Shown here: positions 43,832 through 52,629 of the stretch, piece by piece | How the letters are laid out: every line of letters begins with the position of its first letter | Numbering within the stretch: position 1 is the stretch's first letter | Source: Bacillota bacterium | GTDB lineage: Bacteria > Bacillota > Desulfitobacteriia > Desulfitobacteriales > JAJXUE01 | Length of the DNA: 64,000 nt | Assembly (NCBI GenBank): GCA_021783135.1 | Contig: JAJXUE010000004.1 | Location: forward strand, 47,498 to 111,497 | Direction: 5' to 3' | The notes under the pieces: generated by a model | What the model saw: only the letters and a program-made list of their open reading frames with translations | Told to the model about the DNA's origin: nothing | Databases searched by the model: none | Made by a program: the position numbers and the translations under genes

Positions 43832-44362
43832 TTAGATCAATTTGCTTTCCTTAATTACGCGGTAGGCAACTGCTGCGATGATTACGTTAATGGCTGAACC
43901 AATAACCAAGAAAGGCATGACACCTATTACGGCCGCGAACCCACCCAAAAACATCATCGTGAAAGACGACACCACACCATTTAACACTGTGCCGGCAATA
44001 ACTGCTGCAATGAGACCTAGTTTTTTGGTAACCCAACGAAAGGCCAGGGCCCACAGAGCCATTTGGAACGCTATAAAAATATGGATCGGAAGCGTAAGCG
44101 GAAAACCTGCTACTGCCGCAGTCAGCATATGACCCATGGCGATGATGACTGCTCCTTCCACGCCACCAAATGCAATCGCACTAAAGAAACCGGGGGCGGA
44201 GTCCAACCCTATGGTACCAACGGGACTGGGAATCTTGATTAAGGCTCCAACTGCACTAAGCGCAATAAATACTGCCATAATCGCGATCCTTTTGACACTC
44301 AACGCTGACTTATGTAAGTCTCCCTTGCGTAGATCTTCCTTGTCTAAACTAACATTACTCAT
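43832..44362 (-). CDS. cblT: ECF transporter S component, probably CblT (alpha-ribazole) type
   Basis: About 176 aa with six hydrophobic segments (MAVFIALSAVGALIKIPS, AIAFGGVEGAVIIAMGHMLTA...). S components bind the substrate and dock on EcfT. The name rests on context: it follows the CblS-like kinase gene and precedes the ECF module under a cobalamin riboswitch, as cblT does in Firmicutes where CblT imports alpha-ribazole. Other B12-precursor substrates are possible. ATG at 44362 has GGGAGGGTG; the track's 44416 start includes a non-family leader. Confidence 0.8.
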   Translation of the reverse strand: MSNVSLDKEDLRKGDLHKSALSVKRIAIMAVFIALSAVGALIKIPSPVGTIGLDSAPGFFSAIAFGGVEGAVIIAMGHMLTAAVAGFPLTLPIHIFIAFQMALWALAFRWVTKKLGLIAAVIAGTVLNGVVSSFTMMFLGGFAAVIGVMPFLVIGSAINVIIAAVAYRVIKESKLI

Positions 44363-44437
44363 CTTAAACACCCTCCCAATATTATCTGTATTACGCGTCG
44401 CTCTCAGCTCAGCCAAAATTCGTGCAAGTAGAGGCAG

Positions 44438-45220
44438 TTAACGACGCTGGCGTGCCACAACTTTGCCCAAGTGAAATAACTGCCTAGAGCATTCGGGCGC
44501 AAATCCTGGCTCGGCCGAAAAAATTAAGCAGGTAGCCGGGCCGCCCGATTTGTAAATATCTAAAAAATACGGCGATTTGGCACTCCCCACGGGATAAACC
44601 TCAAGCAATTTTGGCTCCCCGACGGCAAACTCCAACTCCATTGCTTCAGTCAGCTGATGTATTTCACCCAGAATTCCCTGGGACCCCACAGGAATAATGT
44701 CGTGAACAGCCGGGTTAGCCAAAAGTCTTAGTACATCAGTCGCATGCACAATTTCAGGATCATCCGGATTGTTTACCTCAGGTCCGACTTTAGGCAGCCC
44801 CAAACAGTAAAGGCTGTCACCTTCTTTAGTGCTCGCAATACGCAGGGCTGGTATTTCAACTAAGCCCACAATCGTAATGCCAATGCCGGTCTGTCTAGTG
44901 GTCATGTTCTTCTCACAACTTATGGCAATCGGCAATGTCCCCAGCCCGGCTGTCTCTAACTCAGCTTTTACTCCTTCCAACAGCTTGGTTCCGGTCGGGT
45001 CAGGCTCATTACAAATGGCCGCTGTAACTACCTGCGGCAAAGCTCCTGTGGCCAGCACCTCCAACAGAGCTACCCGAGCCGCAAATCTCCCGGTTAGCCT
45101 AGCGGATACTTTGACCACATCTAGTTCTTTTTCGCCAATAGCACCGCAAGAATCACAAGCTACTACTAAACCCATAGAATTGGCAAAGGTTACTTCCACA
45201 TCACGTCCATGATAGCCCAT
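44438..45220 (-). CDS. cblS: Alpha-ribazole kinase CblS-like (AIR synthase/ThiL fold)
   Basis: A 260-aa protein. The N-terminal half resembles PurM/ThiL-type ATP-binding folds (VACDSCGAIGEKELDVVKVSARLTGRFAARVALLEV). CblS phosphorylates alpha-ribazole to alpha-ribazole-5'-phosphate, replacing CobT in cobamide salvage of Listeria and Geobacillus. I assign it by this fold, its length, the adjacent S component and the upstream riboswitch. The ATG at 45220 has AAGGAG. The first gene of the cblS-cblT-ecf operon. Confidence 0.8.
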   Translation of the reverse strand: MGYHGRDVEVTFANSMGLVVACDSCGAIGEKELDVVKVSARLTGRFAARVALLEVLATGALPQVVTAAICNEPDPTGTKLLEGVKAELETAGLGTLPIAISCEKNMTTRQTGIGITIVGLVEIPALRIASTKEGDSLYCLGLPKVGPEVNNPDDPEIVHATDVLRLLANPAVHDIIPVGSQGILGEIHQLTEAMELEFAVGEPKLLEVYPVGSAKSPYFLDIYKSGGPATCLIFSAEPGFAPECSRQLFHLGKVVARQRR

Positions 45221-45347
45221 CGCATCACGCTCCTTGACACTATTTTGGCAAAATAAAAAAGTCCACAGCCTTTTTGCTTTCCCCGTTCAAATGCTTGGGG
45301 TAACTGCAAATTGACCATGAACTTTACCATTGCCCATGTATAAGCTT

Positions 45348-45499
45348 GTTACAGGCAGGTCTTCTGACTACGAATCATTGCCTCCCCGCACCTTCCCGGT
45401 TTCCCAGTGGCAATTTGCGCAAGGCTCCTCTTTACAGCGGCGGGTCCGTCCGGGAATTACACCCGGTTCCCTATTCTCCCCATTTGGGGCACCTGTAAC
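45348..45499 (-). ncRNA. Cobalamin riboswitch
   Basis: Read on the minus strand, P1 is GTTACAGG/CCTGTAAC enclosing the aptamer. The hallmark elements are visible: AGGGAACCGGGTGTAATTCCC (consensus AGGGAA..GGTG.AA.TCC), GACCCGCCGCTGT, and the B12 box AGTCAGAAGACCTGCC. It lies 128 bp upstream of cblS. A T-rich stretch (GGACTTTTTTATTTTGCC) before cblS may belong to a terminator expression platform, but I cannot define its alternative stem. Cobalamin binding should repress the operon. Confidence 0.95.
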
Positions 45500-45686
45500 T
45501 ATAATTCAGTTAGTGGTATTTTACAACACAATGCTCTTAATGACAAGTTAAATAACCACTTTTCAGCCTCAATTAAGTTCTTGCCAAGTTACTTCGCCAC
45601 TCATTGATAATAAATTACTAAAATGCTACACTTAAACCGTTTAGGAAAATCCAAACCACATGGATGGATGCCATATGGAGGTAAAT

Positions 45687-46751
45687 TTGACACGTCTATC
45701 TTTAGCTATGATCGTAAAAAACGAAGAGTCGCGCTTAGCTCGTTGCCTCGACAGCGTAAAAGGCCTGGTTGACGAACTTATAGTTGTGGACACAGGCTCG
45801 ACTGACAGAACTAAAGCCGTAGCAACAGACTACGGCGCCAAAGTTTTTGACTTTATGTGGGTAAACGATTTTTCCATAGCCCGAAATTTTTCCTTACAAA
45901 ACTCTTCCGGCGACTGGAATCTCGTATTAGATGCAGACGAGTACGTAATCGACGGTTGTCAGAGAGCAATCCGAGAGTTTACAACATCACAACAGGCCAT
46001 TGGCAGGTTGCGCAGACTTGATAAGTTCCTCCAAAACGGGGAGGAAAAATATGCTCAGGCATTTATTTCTAGGCTAATGCCGAAAGGCACAATTTACGAA
46101 GGTCAAATTCATGAACAAGTAATATCCACCTTACCCCGAGTCATTGTCAAGGCAGACATCGGACACGACGGTTATTTCGGCGTAGATAAATCTGGCAGAA
46201 ACCTCAGCATGCTTTTAAGCGCACTCAAGAAGAACCCTAACGACCCCTACATGCTATTTCAAACCGGCACCCAATATCACTTATCTAAAGATTATGGTAT
46301 TGCTGACAAATATTTTGCCAAATGCTATGACCTTATCCCGCAAAATGAAGCATATCGCCCTGAAATGATTGTGCGCTACATCTACAACACCATCGGTCAC
46401 GGTAATTTAACCAGAGGATTGGAATTGTTCCAGCGTGAAAAAAATGTGCTGGCCGGATACACAGATTTTCATTTTGTCAGCGGAATTCTCTTTATGGAGC
46501 TAGCCTTTAAGGATACGCAAAAGTATATTAACCTTTTCCCATCAATAGAGGCGGAATACCTTTTATGCCTTGAAATTGGAGAAGATTCAACCTACAACAG
46601 CGTGATTGGCACAGGTAGTTTCTATCCTTTATATAATCTCGGCGTTTACCATGAAGTAATGGGTAATATTACAAAGGCCAAAGATTATTACACACAGGCC
46701 CTGAGATATAATTATCAACCTGCACAATTGCGACTGAACAGCTTGCGGTGA
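45687..46751 (+). CDS. Family 2 glycosyltransferase with TPR-like C-terminus
   Basis: About 354 aa. The GT-A domain shows LAMIVKNEESRLARCLDSV, IVVDTGSTDRTKAVA, and LDADEYV (DxD-like metal site). The C-terminal half has helical repeats (YMLFQTGTQYHLSKDYGIADKYF, KAKDYYTQALRYN) typical of SunS-like/TPR glycosyltransferases, which may bind acceptor peptides. No peptide acceptor gene is adjacent. TTG at 45687 is favoured because GGAGGT lies just upstream; the track's ATG at 45660 has no site. Confidence 0.88.
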   Translation: MTRLSLAMIVKNEESRLARCLDSVKGLVDELIVVDTGSTDRTKAVATDYGAKVFDFMWVNDFSIARNFSLQNSSGDWNLVLDADEYVIDGCQRAIREFTTSQQAIGRLRRLDKFLQNGEEKYAQAFISRLMPKGTIYEGQIHEQVISTLPRVIVKADIGHDGYFGVDKSGRNLSMLLSALKKNPNDPYMLFQTGTQYHLSKDYGIADKYFAKCYDLIPQNEAYRPEMIVRYIYNTIGHGNLTRGLELFQREKNVLAGYTDFHFVSGILFMELAFKDTQKYINLFPSIEAEYLLCLEIGEDSTYNSVIGTGSFYPLYNLGVYHEVMGNITKAKDYYTQALRYNYQPAQLRLNSLR

Positions 46752-46773
46752 AAGCCCACAACGTTTATTGGTC

Positions 46774-47952
46774 TCAAATCATATCCTTTAGTACTTTGCC
46801 TAGTCTTGCTATGCCTATTCTGATGTTTTCCGCATCGACACAGGAAAAGTTCAGGCGCATAGTGTTAACATTCGTTTCATTAACATAAAAAGGGTCGCCC
46901 GGAACAAATGCCACTTTGTGCTCAATAGCCCGTTCAAATACCTTGAGCGCAGACAATCCCTCAGGTAAAGTAACCCAAAGGAACATGCCGCCTTCCGGTT
47001 GAGTAAACTTCGTTCCGGGTGGAAAATATTCTTCTATCGCGTTAATCATGGCCTCGCGTTGTTTGCCATAAGCCTGCCGAATGAGCTCGATGTGTTCATC
47101 TATGTCGTTGTCAGCAAGATATTGATGAATAATCCGTTGGCAAAAATAGTTCGTATGCAAATCTGAGGCCTGTTTCGCAACCAATAGTTTCTCCATGACG
47201 GCGTCATTAGCTACAATCCAGCCTATTCTAAAGGATGGCACAATTATTTTAGAAAACGATCCTAAAAGAATTGTATTCTCGGGCATATAACTATAAAAAG
47301 AGGGCTGGTCTGTGCCGAGAAAGCGTAGTTCGCCATAGGGATCATCCTCAATAAGGATTATTTCGCGTTGGTGAAGTATTTCGGCAATCCTTCTGCGGTT
47401 TTGCTCTGAGTAAGTAATTCCCGAGGGGTTCTGAAAGTTCGGTACGGTATAAAACAATTTTGCAGTTTGGTTTTGTACTATTTTCTCAAGTAAGCCCAAA
47501 TCGATCCCGTCTGCGTCAACAGGAATCTGAAAAAAACGCGACTTGTAAACTGAGAAGGCCTGAATAGCGCCTAAATAGCCCGGTTTTTCAAGAATTACGC
47601 TATCTCCTTCATTAAGAAATGTTTTTCCCAAAAGATCCAAACCCTGCTGTGAGCCTGTAGTGATAAGGATGTTCTTTGGATCAACTACGATACCTTTCTT
47701 GTCTTTATACCTGGCAGCTATCCATTCACGCAGCCCCAAGTAGCCTTCAGATTCACTATACTGAAGGATATCCTTCCCTGCAGTATCAAACAGTTTGTTA
47801 GTTGCAGTTCTCAGTTGTTCAACCGGAAAAAGGTCCCGGTTCGGGAGGCCGCCGGCAAATGAAATCACTGATTCATCTATCGCTACTTTGAGAATTTCTC
47901 TGATAAATGACCTAGGCACGTCTGATATTCGATCCGAAAACATACTACCCAT
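46774..47952 (-). CDS. PLP-dependent aminotransferase, 2-aminoadipate/LysN-like (class I)
   Basis: 392 aa, fold-type I. The N-terminus ISFAGGLPNRDLFPVEQL, the TTGSQQGLDLLGK block, IEDDPYGELRF, the PLP lysine in LGSFSKIIVPSFRIGW and the C-terminal MRLNFSC are all present, matching the MocR-derived standalone aminotransferases of archaeal/thermophile LysN type. Likely substrates are branched or aromatic amino acids or 2-aminoadipate. Monocistronic; its function in a lysine-fermenting host could be amino-acid catabolism. Confidence 0.93.
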   Translation of the reverse strand: MGSMFSDRISDVPRSFIREILKVAIDESVISFAGGLPNRDLFPVEQLRTATNKLFDTAGKDILQYSESEGYLGLREWIAARYKDKKGIVVDPKNILITTGSQQGLDLLGKTFLNEGDSVILEKPGYLGAIQAFSVYKSRFFQIPVDADGIDLGLLEKIVQNQTAKLFYTVPNFQNPSGITYSEQNRRRIAEILHQREIILIEDDPYGELRFLGTDQPSFYSYMPENTILLGSFSKIIVPSFRIGWIVANDAVMEKLLVAKQASDLHTNYFCQRIIHQYLADNDIDEHIELIRQAYGKQREAMINAIEEYFPPGTKFTQPEGGMFLWVTLPEGLSALKVFERAIEHKVAFVPGDPFYVNETNVNTMRLNFSCVDAENIRIGIARLGKVLKDMI

Positions 47953-48012
47953 CGTTCTTTGCTCCTCTTCATAAACATAGCGTCATCTGCCGATAATTTT
48001 CCAACAGCAGCA

Positions 48013-48768
48013 TCAAGTTGTCTTGCTTAGCGCCGCTAACTCCAGCAGGCGCATATTTACATTGTCTCGATAGACTCCACCGTGATAACATATGATAGCT
48101 TCAATATCGAGTAAAGTTAGCTTTTTAAGAGATTTTTTAGCTTCAAGCACATCAGCCGAATATTCCTGTTTTGGTCCAACCAATTGACCATCAATTACAT
48201 TAAGCTCATCACCAGCGATTAATACTTTACTTTGATTAAGATATAAACAGATGTGACCTGGGGTATGTCCAGGCGTATGTATTACTGTGATTCCGCCACA
48301 ATTAGGCAAGACCTCACCGTCAGTAATGGTTTTATCCACATTGGCTTTAATTTGCTTTGACGCCTCAAATACTTTCCGCATCTGTTCCCGCTGTTCCTCT
48401 GGCAGAGACTGCAATCTTTTGGCCATAGTTTCCGGATTTAGTTTAACTAGAGGTTTATCGCCTTGAATATATGGGGCCTCATCGCGATGGGCCAAGACTT
48501 CAATTTTATGATCTGCAACCTTTAAGATTTGTGGCAACCCACTGATATGGTCTAAATCCTGATGAGTTAAAATCACCTTATTAAGCTTACTAAAGGAAAT
48601 GCCAAGACTCTCCATGGACTTTTGAATTTGCGGCAGTTCTGACGGCATCCCCGCATCTACTAAAATAACAGTTTCCTCATCCCAGATGAGAGTTGGATGA
48701 ATTAAACTTTGATTACCCATCGCGTTCATGGTAATTTCAATAGTTTCGACACCTTTAGCTACATTCAT
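48013..48768 (-). CDS. MBL-fold metallohydrolase
   Basis: 251 aa, metallo-beta-lactamase fold. Metal motif THQDLDH, the later HTPGHTPGHICLY and AGDELN are present. Similar proteins are hydroxyacylglutathione-hydrolase-like or act on unknown esters. Its gene starts close to the divergent DUF3786 region, and I see no functional link. Confidence 0.92.
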   Translation of the reverse strand: MNVAKGVETIEITMNAMGNQSLIHPTLIWDEETVILVDAGMPSELPQIQKSMESLGISFSKLNKVILTHQDLDHISGLPQILKVADHKIEVLAHRDEAPYIQGDKPLVKLNPETMAKRLQSLPEEQREQMRKVFEASKQIKANVDKTITDGEVLPNCGGITVIHTPGHTPGHICLYLNQSKVLIAGDELNVIDGQLVGPKQEYSADVLEAKKSLKKLTLLDIEAIICYHGGVYRDNVNMRLLELAALSKTT

Positions 48769-49030
48769 TCTGCTCCAAAGCCCATATTTGAGCTTTGTCT
48801 AACCTCCTTTTGAATTGCCTTTACAATGCCTCGCATGTCAATATCCTAACGTTATTCTCCAACATTCCATATTTTTTGCCCAATTCCTTCTGTTTTAACC
48901 CCAGTTTTCTATATTACTTTGGTACTATAAAACAACCTCTTGCCACACAGACTGACATAAGGTTATTCTTAATTAAGAGTAATTAGTGTGACTCAGTGAT
49001 GTCGAGAACACTAAGCTAGGGGGAATAAAG

Positions 49031-49666
49031 GTGGCAAAAGAAGATCAGAAGAAATATCGTGATACTTTGGCACAAGCCAAGCAGGAATTTGCTAAGCGCA
49101 GCTTAAATAACATGCTGGAAGTAACCGGCGTAGAAGCTCTAGGCCGGTCTGGGTTACTCATCCGCTACATAGGAAAGTTATACCAAGTCCAACACCCCGG
49201 AGGCGAAATAAGTCCTTACGAAGCAGGGCAACTTGGGGCTCGGGTGGATATAACTGACCATATTCTCATGCTCCAATACCTGGCAGAGGCTTGTGGAGTT
49301 CCACCCAGCGGTAAATGGATCTCCTTTAGAGAATTACCCGCTGGGAACAACCACTTTGCACCCTTTAGACTGGAAGCAATGGAACCTTTGGCAAAACACT
49401 TTGGTTCCTCCCCCGCTAAGTTTGAACTTATCTGCCAAAACCTTGGCGGCAAAAAGCTGACCATAGGGGACCTGTCCTATGCCATACCTGTTTTTCCAAG
49501 GCTGGAACTGGCTTTTATCCTGTGGCTTGCCGGCGAGGAAGGGCCCGCTCGAGCCAATATCCTCTTTGACTCTAGCGCCAGCATGCACCTCGCAACAGCG
49601 AGTTTGCATGTTCTTGGTATTAACGTAGCGGAGAAAATTATCAGCTACCCCTGGGAGATTGCTTAA
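49031..49666 (+). CDS. DUF3786 domain protein
   Basis: 211 aa with the DUF3786 pattern (YEAGQLGARVDITDHILMLQYL, PSGKWISFRELPAGNNHFAPF, FPRLELAFILWLAGEEGPA). The family is found mostly in anaerobes with corrinoid/acetyl-CoA-pathway genes, but its function is unsettled. GTG start at 49031 follows AGGGGGAATAAAG. It overlaps the divergent/convergent HD-GYP stop by 4 nt. Confidence 0.88.
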   Translation: MAKEDQKKYRDTLAQAKQEFAKRSLNNMLEVTGVEALGRSGLLIRYIGKLYQVQHPGGEISPYEAGQLGARVDITDHILMLQYLAEACGVPPSGKWISFRELPAGNNHFAPFRLEAMEPLAKHFGSSPAKFELICQNLGGKKLTIGDLSYAIPVFPRLELAFILWLAGEEGPARANILFDSSASMHLATASLHVLGINVAEKIISYPWEIA

Positions 49667-50727
49667 AGGTTTTCTACTTTAACAATTATTAAAGATGGGT
49701 GCTCTAGTAAATCATACTCAAGTGGCTGTTGCAGTTTTTGTTCTCCCTGGGAAAAAATACGTACTCGCGGGCGTTGCGGGAAGCCTGTGCTTTGTGCAAT
49801 AACATTACCACGTTGGCCGTTACTTAATAACACTCCCGAGCCGTTAGGATAAATAACCGCGGATTTCTGAAACACTTGCACAATGCTCGGAGAGAAATGG
49901 GTTTCCATATGGCCAACTATGTATTCATAAGCTTGATAAGGTTCGATTGGTCCACGATACACCCGCCAACTAGTCAAAGCCTCATAAACATCAGCTACCG
50001 AGCCTATTGCCGCATATTCATGTATTTCTTTGCCCTTTAACCCACGCGGGTACCCCTGTCCATCCCACCTTTCGTGGTGCTGAAAGGCAACGTGCGCACA
50101 TAAGAGATTTACATCCTTATTCTTCCGCAAAATTTCGAAACCTAGTTCAGGGTGCCCTTTTATTATCTCAAATTCTTCCGGAGTGAGCTTTCCCTTTTTA
50201 TTAAGTATATTGGGTGGAATCTTGGTTTTCCCAATGTCGTGCATAATTAACCCTATACCAAGCTCAGTTAAGCGCTGCACAGGTAAATTTAGTGCCAATC
50301 CAAGCGATAGACCGATAATTGCCGTATGTACTGAATGCGTAAATGTATTTTCATCATGACCTTTTATTTCCGAGAGGTTAATCACCACATCGTGGCAGGA
50401 TAGCAAATCTTGCACAACGCGACCAACTGTTTTTCGCACCTGATCAATTGGCAAAACACCCTCGTTACTTTCAAGGCTCTTAGCTATGGTCATAATTGTT
50501 TTGTGGGTTTGCTGCAAAGTCTCTGGACTAATAGTGTGATGTCTGGCAACGTCTCCTAAACGTTCATCGACAATATAAACCGCTTGGAAACCCATGCGGT
50601 GGATACGTTGTATATAAGATGCAGTAAGTTTAACCCCCGCATGCAACAAAATATTGCCCTGACTGTTGATTACCGGCTTAGCCAGGACATCTCCCTCTTT
50701 TAAATGCTCAACATTGACAAACCGCAT
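49663..50727 (-). CDS. HD-GYP domain protein (probable c-di-GMP phosphodiesterase)
   Basis: 354 aa. An N-terminal ~110-residue region (LAKPVINSQGNILLHAGVKLT) is common to such proteins. The HD-GYP core follows with MHDIGKTKIP (HD), HHERWDGQGYPRGLKGKEI (GYP) and AHVAF. It would hydrolyse cyclic di-GMP; the metal ligands are intact. Adjacent to the hgc genes but on its own transcript. Confidence 0.93.
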   Translation of the reverse strand: MRFVNVEHLKEGDVLAKPVINSQGNILLHAGVKLTASYIQRIHRMGFQAVYIVDERLGDVARHHTISPETLQQTHKTIMTIAKSLESNEGVLPIDQVRKTVGRVVQDLLSCHDVVINLSEIKGHDENTFTHSVHTAIIGLSLGLALNLPVQRLTELGIGLIMHDIGKTKIPPNILNKKGKLTPEEFEIIKGHPELGFEILRKNKDVNLLCAHVAFQHHERWDGQGYPRGLKGKEIHEYAAIGSVADVYEALTSWRVYRGPIEPYQAYEYIVGHMETHFSPSIVQVFQKSAVIYPNGSGVLLSNGQRGNVIAQSTGFPQRPRVRIFSQGEQKLQQPLEYDLLEHPSLIIVKVENL

Positions 50728-50839
50728 GTCACACCTCGAAAATGCCTAAGAATCTTTTATCTACTTATTCAGCCTTAATTCGACAAAAACCTCTAATTAT
50801 TTTTTTATTTTTCTGTGGGTCTGGCAATGGACCGTTAAT

Positions 50840-51130
50840 TTAACAACAGCTACCGTCTGAACAATCACAACTAGGTTCAGTTCCGGTTAGCCAGCCCTTT
50901 ATTATCGCAGAGGCACAACCGACTCCCGGCTTTACCTCTAAGGCATAAAAGAGACAATTTTTAACACAGGCGCCGCATTCGATACATCTGTCTTGATCAG
51001 CTATGACCGATTTACCGTTACACAATACAAAAACGTTATGTGGACAAACTTCAATACACTTTCCACAGCCCGTACATTTTGCCGATTCCAGTTTTAATGT
51101 CGAGACATTTTTTAAGTACCTATGCTTCAT
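50840..51130 (-). CDS. hgcB: HgcB, 2[4Fe-4S] ferredoxin partner in mercury methylation
   Basis: 96 aa with two cluster motifs: CTGCGKCIEVCP (C19-C29) and CIECGACVKNC (C49-C59). The second contains the C[IM]ECGA signature used to identify HgcB. GVGCASAII follows, with a conserved extra cysteine, and the protein ends in the paired cysteines DGSCC. HgcB reduces the HgcA corrinoid and may present Hg(II). It lies 20 bp after hgcA on the same strand, so hgcA-hgcB are one operon. Confidence 0.95.
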   Translation of the reverse strand: MKHRYLKNVSTLKLESAKCTGCGKCIEVCPHNVFVLCNGKSVIADQDRCIECGACVKNCLFYALEVKPGVGCASAIIKGWLTGTEPSCDCSDGSCC

Positions 51131-51150
51131 TACACAACTCCTTAATCTGT

Positions 51151-52152
51151 TTAGATGAAACTGTTAATCAAAATCAAAACGGACCCTAAAAATATGGAGA
51201 TAATAATTGCAGGTAACGCTATTTTCATCTCTTTTAAAACGCCTGAAAAGGAGGTGAAAGTTGAAGACCCTGTGAAGTTCATAGCAAAAAAGGCGGATAC
51301 TGACGGGAATATGAGTAAATACCCTATGGCCCGTAACAAACTGTATTGGGGTACAAGAGGCCAACCATTAAGCATATTAACGCTGACAGCCCAAATAAAT
51401 CCTAATAACCAGCCTTTCCAAGCAAAAGCCCGGCCAGGAATCCATGGCAACAATAGCGGCGTTAAAACACATCCGACTATCAATGCACCCTCATAGCCGT
51501 AAAAATCGACTAAACCGAACGGCCCCAAGCCCATAAGATTCAACACAAAGAGTACCCCAAAAATCATTAACGACATCTTTAACGAATTAACCAGTTCTAC
51601 AGGAGTCAGAACCAGCCTGTCATAGATGCTGAACCTAACCGTTCGCATTTCTGTAGTAGCTCTACTCCCAGCATCAATAAACTCTCTTATGTCCTCAGCC
51701 CTTACCGGTCCATAGTTTACCCGAAAACCGGAATACTTCAATACCTCGTGCGCACTCACGCCTGATGCTCCCAGCTGTGGCAATATCAGATTTTTGTGAG
51801 CTACAATCTTGTCTAGTTGGACTATGGCAATACGGTTTAAGAGTTCTGTGGTCCCGAAAGTACCCTTGCCGGCAGCACACCAGACATTTATTCCCTTGGT
51901 ATCAAGCACTAGAATCCACGCTTTCAGGCTGTCAAGTTCTTTCCTCAAACTATCAAAGCTCAATTTGTAATTGGCCGTTACCAGCACAGGTGAATTACTA
52001 TCAGGGTTGCCCACGCTATAAAGTCCCGGCTCAACTTTATAATTCATTCGGTTAATACCCCATCTGACCTTCCAAGCGCCAAAAATATCGTGCATTGTCA
52101 ATTCAGTCGATGTTTGAGTGATTTTTATTTCTCTCCTAGTGATAATTTCCAA
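51151..52152 (-). CDS. hgcA: HgcA, corrinoid membrane protein for mercury methylation
   Basis: 333 aa. The corrinoid-binding domain carries the diagnostic cap-helix motif NVWCAAGK (C92, equivalent to Cys93 of Desulfovibrio) within LDTKGINVWCAAGKGTFGT. The family's VRWGINRMNYKVEPGLY and PVLVTANYKLSFD precede it; QLGASGVSAHEV and VNYGPVRAEDI follow. Five TM helices make up the C-terminal half. HgcA transfers a methyl group from methylated corrinoid to Hg(II). The TTG start is preceded by GAGGGG. Host needs a cobamide, as supplied by the riboswitch operon here. Confidence 0.96.
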   Translation of the reverse strand: MEIITRREIKITQTSTELTMHDIFGAWKVRWGINRMNYKVEPGLYSVGNPDSNSPVLVTANYKLSFDSLRKELDSLKAWILVLDTKGINVWCAAGKGTFGTTELLNRIAIVQLDKIVAHKNLILPQLGASGVSAHEVLKYSGFRVNYGPVRAEDIREFIDAGSRATTEMRTVRFSIYDRLVLTPVELVNSLKMSLMIFGVLFVLNLMGLGPFGLVDFYGYEGALIVGCVLTPLLLPWIPGRAFAWKGWLLGFIWAVSVNMLNGWPLVPQYSLLRAIGYLLIFPSVSAFFAMNFTGSSTFTSFSGVLKEMKIALPAIIISIFLGSVLILINSFI

Positions 52153-52226
52153 AATACAACCCCTCTTCTAATTCACGAATGTAAAACATCAAGTTATTTT
52201 GATGAATGAAGGCAAAATATAGGGGG

Positions 52227-52532
52227 TTATAGCTGAAAAATAACCCCTAATTCTTTAATATATTCTCTTAGAGCCTCCTTGTTTAGATCATAATATTTCC
52301 ATTTACCCTGTGGTATTTCGGTCACGAGTCCACTTTCCGCAAGCTCCTTCATGTGGTAAGACACTCGAGACTGGATCATGCCAAACTGTTCCATAATTTC
52401 ACAGTTACACACTCCCACTAGGTCAGTTGGACAGCGTGGTGAAGTACATTCTTTATGGTTCAGTAGCATCAGTAAAATCTTATGGCGAATTGGATCGCTC
52501 AGCGCTTGAGAGATTTTAACAATATCAATCAT
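52227..52532 (-). CDS. ArsR-family transcriptional regulator upstream of hgcAB
   Basis: A ~101-aa winged-helix protein (QALSDPIRHKILLMLLNHKEC, QSRVSYHMKELAESGLVTEI). Cysteines CTSPRC and CNC could form a metal/arsenic sensing site. It lies 74 bp before hgcA on the same strand; ArsR-like regulators are found beside hgcAB in other methylators. Autoregulation and control of hgcAB by arsenic or another metal is an inference. Confidence 0.9.
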   Translation of the reverse strand: MIDIVKISQALSDPIRHKILLMLLNHKECTSPRCPTDLVGVCNCEIMEQFGMIQSRVSYHMKELAESGLVTEIPQGKWKYYDLNKEALREYIKELGVIFQL

Positions 52533-52629
52533 GTTTTCAATTGTATCAACTTATTTAGATGTAAGCAAGAATTTTATATCAAGAACATCCCCGTGGTTAT
52601 TATTTCCATAAAATGGGTAAGATAGGAAG

